Origin: a virus
Virus record (IMG/VR): IMGVR_UViG_3300003894_000200
Coordinates: 1 to 21,819 of that record
Length of the DNA stretch: 21,819 bases
Direction: 5' to 3' (one strand)
How positions within the stretch are numbered: position 1 is the stretch's first letter; each line of letters starts with the position of its first letter. Shown here in pieces: positions 1 to 7,500 of the stretch. Position numbers and translations under genes: made by a program. The notes under the pieces are model-generated. The model ran no database searches, had not been told where the DNA came from, and saw only the letters and a program-made list of their open reading frames with translations.

Positions 1-2106
1 TTCTTTGATGCTCATGTTTGCATCAACTTCAACGCCCATATTGCCAGCTAAGGTATTAAGCCTTTCGTGGATAAGCTGGCTACGTTCATTATTCTCCTGC
101 TCATTATCAGATTTAGCAGGTATGTCTTTCATTAAGACTTTGTTTATTTCTCTTGTAGCAGCATCCCTTCTCTCTTGCTTGCGTTGTTCACCGTAATCTA
201 CGTCATAACGACTAGCCGCTTGACGAGAACCTTTTATCTCCTCAGCTTCTTTATATCTTTCTTGCTCCTGAACATTCTTGAGAGCGTCTTTAAGTTTAAG
301 AGGTTTAGTCTTGGTCGGCTCAGGTACAACTTTAACCACTGGTTGTCTTTGTTGCTCTTGAGCTTTCTGAGTTTGCTGCCGCCCCTGCTTTAACCTTTGC
401 TCAGCTTCTCTAACAAATCTTCTTCGTTCAGTAGACTTGCTGAAGTCGTACTTCTTATTGTCATAAAGAGTGCCGTCTAGATAGCCAATCGACTTAATGT
501 CATTTCGGCTTACCTTCCCTCCGGCTTTTTTCGACTTCTTAATAAGAGATTCAATGTCTTGCCTGTAGGCACTTTCATCCTTCATGTCCAATCGTTCAAT
601 TGGATTATTAATATCTCCACTCGTGTCCATCTCTTGAGCTTGCTGCTCACGAGCAACTCTTTTAGCTACTGGAACGTCGGTCTCTATGGAGTCTGTATAG
701 TCCGGTGCTAAAGGTGCTTGAGGGTCAACATCGTCTTTGATGTGACTAGGCTTTAAGTCAGGCTTGTCTTCTATGACCGGTGGAGCTTCCACAGTATCAT
801 CTGTGGTTTGTGGTGGGATTTCAAGAGAAGCCTGAGGGTCAGGGTCACCTTCAATGTGGTCAGGCTTTAAGTCAGGTATCTTTACTTCAGGTGGCTCTGC
901 TCTTGTATCTACATCACCTAATGCAGGATGACCTTCCGGTAATACTTCAGCACGGGGAACTGAAGGAGCAGCATCCCCTTCAACTTCCTGCGTACGTTCT
1001 GCTCTTTGGGTTACGTCTGTTGGCTCTACCTGCACATCAGGCATGTCTTCTGGAGCTATTTCCTGTCGCTGCCCCGGCTCTACCTGTATGTCTTGAATCT
1101 CATCTACGTCTGCTGCACCGGGGATTGCGTCGGGGCTTGCCGGAATATTTTGCCTGTCACCCTGTTTTGTCGGATTACGCTTTCCTACAAATCTGGTCGC
1201 TACTCCTTTCGCTGCCCCAATAGCACCGATAGCCATACCCTCAGGAGCAAACATTTCCCATGCTTCGTTAATCTTTTTTGGGTCACCTGAAGTAACGGCA
1301 TCCCAGATAGCTTTACTTGTACCTAACTGGTCTTCTTCATTTGTAATTACATAATTAGCTAGCTCGGTTAATCTTTCTTCACCAAGCTCGCCAAGCATCC
1401 CACCAAAGCCACCTACGGAAGCTGCTTTACCAACTTTGGTTTCACCAGCCTTAGTCATAAACTCGCCCAGCTTTTTAATAGCTTTGCTTTTAGAACCCTT
1501 AGCTAAACCGGCAAGCACTCCGTCTGGAATTATTTCTTCAATTACAATTTCTGCATACGCTGTTGCTACTGCTTCAAATAAATCCCGACCGGCACTGTCT
1601 TGTTCTTCCTTAAACTGGTAGTTGCCCTTTTCGTCTATGATAAAGTCGTCAATAGAACCTCGGCCTGCCATAGTCTCGGCAGCACGAGGTGCATACATAA
1701 TTCCTTTTTTACCAGCTTTAATCCCTACATTAGATACATGATGCCCTACCTTTGCAGCCCCTTGCTTAAACCAACCCCCGCCTATTTTCTCTAGGGCTTT
1801 ATCAAAGATTTCTTTTTTAACAGCACCTTCCGCAGCTTCTCTTCCAGCTACTGATGCTTTAGTGGCGTTACCAAGTCCACGGCTACTTAATGTTCCTCCG
1901 CTTAATGCGTAATCAAACATCAAAGTACCAACGTCAGCAATCGCTTCAGCTCCTTGTTCAAGCAAGCCTTTTTGGGCATCGTGATTCGCTTGGTGCATAG
2001 CCTTAGCAAACAGTATGTAGTCAGCCGGTTCTGCTTTGTCATCTACAATTTTCTGTGCTGTAACCTGCAAAGCACTAGCGTCAGCGGCTGTTAGAAAAGA
2101 ACCCAA
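1..2106 (-). CDS. Large internal-virion-type protein, N-terminal part, runs off left edge
   Basis: This frame is open without a stop from about 2130 to base 1, giving roughly 700 residues with the C-terminus missing. The first third is helical with Ala/Gly-rich, possibly membrane-active stretches (for example MAIGAIGAAKGVATRF). The middle is acidic and Pro-rich and contains a duplicated element around IPDLKPDHIEGDPDPQA and DKPDLKPSHIKDDVDPQA, 38 residues apart. The rest is charged and Lys/Gln-rich. There is no convincing start. An in-frame TGA lies at 2131-2133, the only early candidate is a TTG at 2106 without a clear ribosome site, and the first ATG is at 1998. The frame continues the 166-aa gene upstream in the -1 phase, so the two probably form one protein split by a frameshift. 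Position and composition suggest an ejection protein or a large polyvalent virion protein. That is inference; no enzymatic motif is visible in this part. Confidence 0.75.
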   Translation of the reverse strand, partial: MGSFLTAADASALQVTAQKIVDDKAEPADYILFAKAMHQANHDAQKGLLEQGAEAIADVGTLMFDYALSGGTLSSRGLGNATKASVAGREAAEGAVKKEIFDKALEKIGGGWFKQGAAKVGHHVSNVGIKAGKKGIMYAPRAAETMAGRGSIDDFIIDEKGNYQFKEEQDSAGRDLFEAVATAYAEIVIEEIIPDGVLAGLAKGSKSKAIKKLGEFMTKAGETKVGKAASVGGFGGMLGELGEERLTELANYVITNEEDQLGTSKAIWDAVTSGDPKKINEAWEMFAPEGMAIGAIGAAKGVATRFVGKRNPTKQGDRQNIPASPDAIPGAADVDEIQDIQVEPGQRQEIAPEDMPDVQVEPTDVTQRAERTQEVEGDAAPSVPRAEVLPEGHPALGDVDTRAEPPEVKIPDLKPDHIEGDPDPQASLEIPPQTTDDTVEAPPVIEDKPDLKPSHIKDDVDPQAPLAPDYTDSIETDVPVAKRVAREQQAQEMDTSGDINNPIERLDMKDESAYRQDIESLIKKSKKAGGKVSRNDIKSIGYLDGTLYDNKKYDFSKSTERRRFVREAEQRLKQGRQQTQKAQEQQRQPVVKVVPEPTKTKPLKLKDALKNVQEQERYKEAEEIKGSRQAASRYDVDYGEQRKQERRDAATREINKVLMKDIPAKSDNEQENNERSQLIHERLNTLAGNMGVEVDANMSIKE
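717..880 (-). repeat. Duplicated coding element, 114-bp offset
   Basis: Two similar stretches of about 48 bp start near 717 and 831 on the plus strand and share ctttaagtcagg and agggtca blocks with exactly 114 bp (38 codons) between corresponding bases. They encode the related peptides PDLKPDHIEGDPDPQA and PDLKPSHIKDDVDPQA in the acidic linker of the left-edge protein. The copies have diverged at several positions, so this is older than a perfect tandem duplication. Confidence 0.7.
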
Positions 2107-2591
2107 GATAGGTCGACAACAGCGGTACCCTCAACGCCTGCACGAGCTTGGGGGTTTTCCTGCATCTCTTTTTCGACTTGTCTGTACGCTTCTTCGCCAC
2201 GCTCTGCTGGCGACATGTCTTCCCATTTACCAAAACGTGGAACAATTTCCATGTCACGTTGTTGTTGGGCAAGTTCTTTTGCTTTACCTAAGTCAAGGCT
2301 GAACAAAGGACTGTCTGTAGGCACATTAAGTTTGCCTTGGTTTTGCTTGTCGTAACGATTGTTTGCGTCACGCCGTTCATCAGGAGTTAAAGGGTCTTCA
2401 GCAATACCTTCCGGTGCAAGATTAGAGTGGGTATTGTTTCCATACCCTGCACCCATAGCAAGTAAATCCTGCACTTGCTCGTCAGCTTTTTCCAGTGCTT
2501 CTTCAGCCCTGCGTTGCTCGTCATAGGCAGGGTCAAGGTCTCGCCTTCGTTGTTCTAAAGAAAATTCAGGAGTCTGAAATCCAGTTGCCAT
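2091..2591 (-). CDS. Helical, charged phage protein, 166 aa; probably N-terminal piece of the next frame
   Basis: The ATG overlaps the stop of the 644-aa gene in a TAATG junction, so translation is probably coupled. The product is mostly helical and charged, with an early Arg/Glu/Gln-rich segment (residues about 10-45) and a second one around EEAYRQVEKEMQENPQ near the end. It lacks signal peptide, membrane span or recognisable catalytic motif. The frame ends with ...DLSWVLF and TAA at 2091-2093. Directly across that stop the -1 frame is open for the remaining 2.1 kb and reads LTAADASALQV, a natural-looking continuation. One missing base in the short T run CTTTTC, or -1 slippage there, would make one protein of more than 860 residues. 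Function is unknown. By position it belongs to the internal or ejection protein group. Confidence 0.75.
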   Translation of the reverse strand: MATGFQTPEFSLEQRRRDLDPAYDEQRRAEEALEKADEQVQDLLAMGAGYGNNTHSNLAPEGIAEDPLTPDERRDANNRYDKQNQGKLNVPTDSPLFSLDLGKAKELAQQQRDMEIVPRFGKWEDMSPAERGEEAYRQVEKEMQENPQARAGVEGTAVVDLSWVLF

Positions 2592-4525
2592 TACCTAGCT
2601 CCACCAGCTTGTAAAATTCTACCTAAAGCACCACCCTGTTGACTCTGAGATTGAAAGTCTCCGGGGAATCCATAGAACTCATAATGTTCTTTTTCCTGCT
2701 GAATAACTTTGTTTTCAAAGTCTCGGTACTCCTGACCTCGGTACGCTTTCCTACCGATGTTAAGAATAAGCTCTCGTTCAAATACAAAGTTGGGAGAACC
2801 TGTTCTTTCTTCCCACGCTTTTGCAAACGCTTTTCCTGAATCAGAAGTTATCTTACTGAGGTCAATTACAGTACCAAACATAATTGGATTATCTTTACTT
2901 AGAATTACACTAGCTAAGTTTTGCTGGTTAAATTCTGCTTTTGCAGGCCATTTAACTACGTAAGGCTTGTTCTTTCTTTGTTCGTATACAGCTTGTCTGT
3001 CTTCAGGTGCTACAGCATAAAGTGGTACAGCTCCCTGTGTTCCATCAGGTCTTTTAACTACAGTATCGTATTCATCAACCCGTAGCTTTCTAACAAAATC
3101 GTTGTAACCCCATTCTTTAGGCTCCATTCTAGGCAAAGCATCTGGCCTATCGAATTGAGCGCGGACTTCAATTTGTTCTGGGCTTAACTGCACAGCATCG
3201 GGGTTGCCTGCTGTTTGGGGTGTTATGCCCATAGTGAGCATACTTTCTTCCATCCCCATATTCCCTGCCATAGAACCAGCTAACTCAGGATAGGCATTAA
3301 ACGCCCCCTGCAAAGGCTGGTTGTTTTCACCTGCGGCATCTTCACCATGTCTAAAAACTGCATCTTCTGCACCTGCGTCATCTCCACCCCTAAAAACTGC
3401 ATCGTCCGCTGGAAATCCCCCTGTTGGGTCATTTGCAAATGGGTCTCTGGGTTTATCGCCTCGTAGGTCAGGCGGTAAAGCATACCAATCAGCAAGAGCC
3501 TGCATGTAGTCTCGTTTAATCTTGGCTTCAATAGCTTCAGATTCCTCTTCAGCTACGTTAACCCACTTAGTACCCGGCTTATAGTTGCCATGTTCATCAA
3601 GAGTACCTTCACGGTAAGAACGAGTTCCATCCTCTTCAGACCCACGCCACTCACGCTTTTCGTAAAGATATTCTTCACTTGTCTGCGGAAGGAATTCAGG
3701 CTCATACTTTTGTGGCACCCCGTTTGCATCCGTTATCGGGAAACCATTTTCATTAACTGCCCAGCCAGCAGTGCCGTCTGCTTCATTTCCTTCACGGGCA
3801 TTAGGGTCGTAATTTGGATTACGTTTTTTACCAGCCCATTGAGTAGTAGCGTTACCATCGTTGTCGTAAATGGTATGTTCGTTAGGAGATGTCCAATTTT
3901 CTGTTGTCGCTGGGTAATGAGTGTCAACAGGCTTTATGTATTGAGGATTATTTCTATTGTCTTTTAGTCTTTGTTCGTATTGTTCTCTTGCTTGGGCTAT
4001 TGCTTCTGGTGGAGCATTTTCTTCTTGTAACGTCGCTTCAGTTTCTGCCCATTCAGCATGTATGTTGTTTCTATTTTCTTGGCCCTCTGGAGTAAGCATA
4101 GCCATTGTTGATGCTTCAGCATCTGCTTTTATCTGCGCTCTTCTTTGTTCCTCATCTTGTATAGCTTTGCGCTTTCGGTCTTCTTCCTCCTTTTGCGCAT
4201 TTGCCTGAGCAATCTTTAGCTGGTTTTGCTGATTAATGTCGATAAGCTCTTTTTGTCTATTGTGATGAGCTTCATCATCAATCATCCCACGCTGCCACTG
4301 CAATGCGTTATTTTGCAGATTCATCTGGTGGGCTATTTGCTGTTTTTGAAAACCAGCAACAATATTATTGTTTGCAATTCGCTGACGTTGAGCCATCTCA
4401 GCCTGCTGCATAGCAAGCTGTTCAAGCTCTCGTCGTCGTTTATTGCGGTACTCTAACTGCCCAGTCTGGGCAGCCATCATCCCCGGCGCAGCAAATGCTG
4501 GTTGATGTTCTACAACAATTGGCAT
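2591..4525 (-). CDS. Gln/Glu-rich coiled-coil internal virion protein candidate, 644 aa
   Basis: The start ATG at 4525 follows an AAGGAAAA ribosome-site-like stretch 11 bp after the 1416-aa gene. Residues about 25-150 are strongly helical and rich in Gln, Glu, Ala and Arg, with no proline over long stretches, so a coiled coil or long amphipathic helix is likely. The centre is acidic and disordered-looking and includes a perfect-register 13-residue tandem duplication (DAVFRGGDDAGAE then DAVFRHGEDAAGE). The C-terminal third, about residues 450-625, looks like a folded mixed alpha/beta domain. No catalytic motif was recognised. In podoviruses the genes after the nozzle commonly encode proteins stored in the capsid and ejected with the DNA, such as T7 gp14-gp16. 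Assignment to that group rests on position and composition, not on a recognised homologue. Confidence 0.85.
   Translation of the reverse strand: MPIVVEHQPAFAAPGMMAAQTGQLEYRNKRRRELEQLAMQQAEMAQRQRIANNNIVAGFQKQQIAHQMNLQNNALQWQRGMIDDEAHHNRQKELIDINQQNQLKIAQANAQKEEEDRKRKAIQDEEQRRAQIKADAEASTMAMLTPEGQENRNNIHAEWAETEATLQEENAPPEAIAQAREQYEQRLKDNRNNPQYIKPVDTHYPATTENWTSPNEHTIYDNDGNATTQWAGKKRNPNYDPNAREGNEADGTAGWAVNENGFPITDANGVPQKYEPEFLPQTSEEYLYEKREWRGSEEDGTRSYREGTLDEHGNYKPGTKWVNVAEEESEAIEAKIKRDYMQALADWYALPPDLRGDKPRDPFANDPTGGFPADDAVFRGGDDAGAEDAVFRHGEDAAGENNQPLQGAFNAYPELAGSMAGNMGMEESMLTMGITPQTAGNPDAVQLSPEQIEVRAQFDRPDALPRMEPKEWGYNDFVRKLRVDEYDTVVKRPDGTQGAVPLYAVAPEDRQAVYEQRKNKPYVVKWPAKAEFNQQNLASVILSKDNPIMFGTVIDLSKITSDSGKAFAKAWEERTGSPNFVFERELILNIGRKAYRGQEYRDFENKVIQQEKEHYEFYGFPGDFQSQSQQGGALGRILQAGGAR
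3329..3406 (-). repeat. 39-bp tandem duplication, two units
   Basis: Two adjacent 39-bp units share the core ctaaaaactgcatc, starting at 3351 and again at 3390 on the plus strand. They encode two 13-residue copies inside the acidic middle of the 644-aa protein (DAVFRGGDDAGAE and DAVFRHGEDAAGE). The unit length keeps the reading frame, consistent with a recent in-frame duplication. Confidence 0.8.
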
Positions 4526-4536
4526 TTATATTTTCC

Positions 4537-7500
4537 TTACGCTTGATTTCCACCCATAGGGGATATGTTCCTTGGCATAATTCTTATTCTCTCTATAGGA
4601 GGAACTTCATCCCAAGAACCATACTTCTGCATTAACTGTTGAATTTTTTGAGGGCTTAAACCTGCTGGCCACAAACCGTTTTGTTGAGCTTGTTCAGCCA
4701 TTTGAAGACCCGCATCATTTTCAATAGTCCCCGTCTCTGTGGGATTCAATATTGGAGGAACTGTAGGAGGCCTTTCTGGTTCAGCTACATCTTCAAATTC
4801 AATATCTTCTGCATCTTGAAGAAGTTCGTCTTCGTTATCAATTTCCTCTTCTATTTCTTCATCCAGTTCTTCTTCTGCAACTTCTTCATCTTCTTCATCA
4901 GGAAGGTCTTCTGTTGGTAACGAAGGAGGCCATGGTTGGTTTTTAGGCCACCAAGGTGGTCTAGGCCCGTCTGTTGGAAGAGTGTCCTCCTCTGGAGGCC
5001 AACCTACGTATGGAGGCCACCAAGGTGGTGGGTTTTTAGAAGTCGGATTATACGGAGGTGCGTTAGGATTATTAGGATTAGCTGGATGGTTAGGATGTGC
5101 GGGGTTATTCGGGTCATTTGCTGGGTCACCACCATGTGGGCCTGAATCTATAGGCTGGTCGCCATCACCGCCGTTATTACCATCACCATTATTACCGCCG
5201 CCGCCATTATTGCCGCCACCACCGTTGTTGCCACCGCCATTACCGCCGCCGTTTCCGGTGTTGCCACCGCCGTTGTTGCCGCCACCGTTATTACCGCCGC
5301 CTTCGTTGCCGCCTTCATTATCACCACCTTCTTCATCTCCACCTTCGTCACCGCCGTTGCCGCCACCGCCGCCGCCGCCGCCGCCGGGAGGCCAATTCCA
5401 GCCGCCTCCTTGGTCACCGCCGCCACCGCCGCCAAACATACCCAATGGATTTACGCCACCTCCGGCTGCACCCCAATCTCTAAGGAGTCCTACCATATCT
5501 TGAAGTGAAGGGTAAGCATCGGTTCTTCGTTCCATGAAGTCTAGTTTGTTTTGGCCTACTCCACCAACACGGCCACTGCCTCGTTCGTAAGCACCAATAC
5601 CTGCTTCACCCAAAGCAGCATCTCTTCCGGTAATGCCTTGCAGCATAGCGTCTAAACTTCCTAACTGTTGACCGGTTAATGCTGCATCGGAAGATTGCAA
5701 GCCTTGTAAACCGCTAGCTAAGTTAGCAAGCCCTTGTCCTGTGAGATTAGCTTGCGCTCCAAAACCTTGGCCTATTGCATCTGCTTGCGCACCAAAACCT
5801 TGACCTAATTGGCCTATTTGTCCTGCTAAACCTTGAGATGCCATTGCTTGGTCGGCACCCATTCGTGCGCGGTCACCAGCTTCTTGTGCAGCTAAACCTT
5901 GCAGGCCAATTTGTTGTGCAGCTTGCTGCCCTCTACCTTGACCTCGCTCAAATGCTGCCAGTCTGTCGCCGCCCAATCGTTCTTGTGCAGCTAAGCCCTG
6001 TCCCGTTAAACCACGTTGTGCCTCAATCCCTCTACCAAGCATGTCGGTTCTTGCACCAAGACCAGCTTGAGTAAAGGCATCAACAGCCCGTTCTCTGTCA
6101 CCCGAAAGCTGTGAGAACATTCCGGCTTTACGGTCAATTAAAGAATCTCGCAATTGACCCAATGCAGACTCTCGGTCTTTTCCTAACCTTGACCTAAGAC
6201 CTTGCTGCATTGAACCAGATATAGTCGTGTTTCCTAAACCACGTTGTTGAGCTTGAGACTGTATTCCAGCCAAACCTGATTGAAGGCTTTCGTCATGTCT
6301 TTCGCCAATGTCAGCTGCGGCACCTGCACCAAGCCCTTGTAATAACTCAAGTCCTCTGGCTAATCTTCCTCCGTATCTATCACCAGCACCTGTGGTAGCT
6401 GCACCAAAATCCTGACCAATGGCATCTCTACCAGAACCATAGAGGTCAGCAAGTTTGCTGCCAGCTTGACCATAGCCTTGCCCTAACGCTTGAGAGCGTG
6501 ATTGATGCCCTTGGTCTAGTGCAGAAGTGTCTCCGCTAATTCGTTGTTGCTGAGACTGCCCTAGTTGGCCAAATCCTTTAGCTAATGCTTGCTGGTCTTT
6601 TGCATATCTTCCTGTTACCCCCTGTCTTGCAGCATCAGATAGCCCTCCAATTTGACCTACATTAGCACCGCTTAATCCAGCAAGGGTGCCTAGATTTTGG
6701 CCAGTCATATTAGCTAGGTCTTGTCGCCCTGATTGATACCCTTGCATCAGGCCACGGAGTCTTCCCTGACCCCTATCTTCAATCCCTTGACGGCCTGCAT
6801 TGTAAGCTCCTTGTGAAGCGGCTATATCCCCTTCACCTCTACGTATTGCTCCAGTGCGTAAAGCCCTAAATTTATCGTCTATGTCACCACGGTCGGCAAC
6901 TGCTTCACCTTTTAAGTCGTCGTAACCTTCTTTAATTTCTTGATAACGAGCTTCATTGGCAGCCTTACCTTCATTGTGTGCTTGCTGGTATTCCTGCATC
7001 ACCCACTCTAACAATGAGCGAGGGCCTTGTGGTTGATTGTTATCTAAATCGGGGTCTTGCCAGCTGCCTTTCCCCCATGGAAGTCGTGGGCCATAATAAG
7101 GAATGCCTCCGGGAAAACTTGGCAAATCACTTACTGGATTCCACCATGAATGATTGTCTGGCCCTGATGCTCCTGAATATCCACGGCTTGGTAAAAATCC
7201 TTGGATGTTGGGATTTCCAGCACCGCTGTCTAAACCACCAGCACCGACACTGCCACCACCGCCACCTCCTACGGGCATACGATTAGCAACACTTTCATCT
7301 TCCCAGTATTCTCCAGTAGTTACACCACCTGCGCCGCCTCTGCCACCACCATTACCGGGCAGAGCGTCACCAAAACCATCCATAACATGAGGGCTAAGGT
7401 TAGGTGGCAATGAATCTCTTCCACCGCCTTGTCTACCGCCATCTGCAACCGGTCGTCTTGTTCCGTCAGTGTTTGAGTTTGGTTCCAATTTTCGTCCTGA

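Noticed and set aside
780-1223. Plus-strand frame of 147 aa
   Set aside because: It lies opposite a fully open minus-strand coding frame with a credible protein sequence, and the product looks like an antisense shadow (Leu/His/Gln-rich, no domain).
3590-3967. Plus-strand frame of 125 aa with hydrophobic stretches
   Set aside because: Antisense to the 644-aa gene; hydrophobicity comes from reverse-complemented charged codons.
5148-5435. Ala/Val/Thr-rich minus-strand frame of 95 aa
   Set aside because: It is an out-of-phase reading of the same triplet repeats inside the 1416-aa gene.
5158-5460. Repeat tract considered as a CRISPR array
   Set aside because: There are no spaced identical repeats with unique spacers; the periodicity is 3 bp and entirely coding.
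4982-5503. Long Pro/Ser/Leu-rich plus-strand reading frame of 173 aa
   Set aside because: It is the reverse of the glycine codon tract in the 1416-aa gene; triplet repeats leave several frames open. No ribosome site and the wrong strand for this block.
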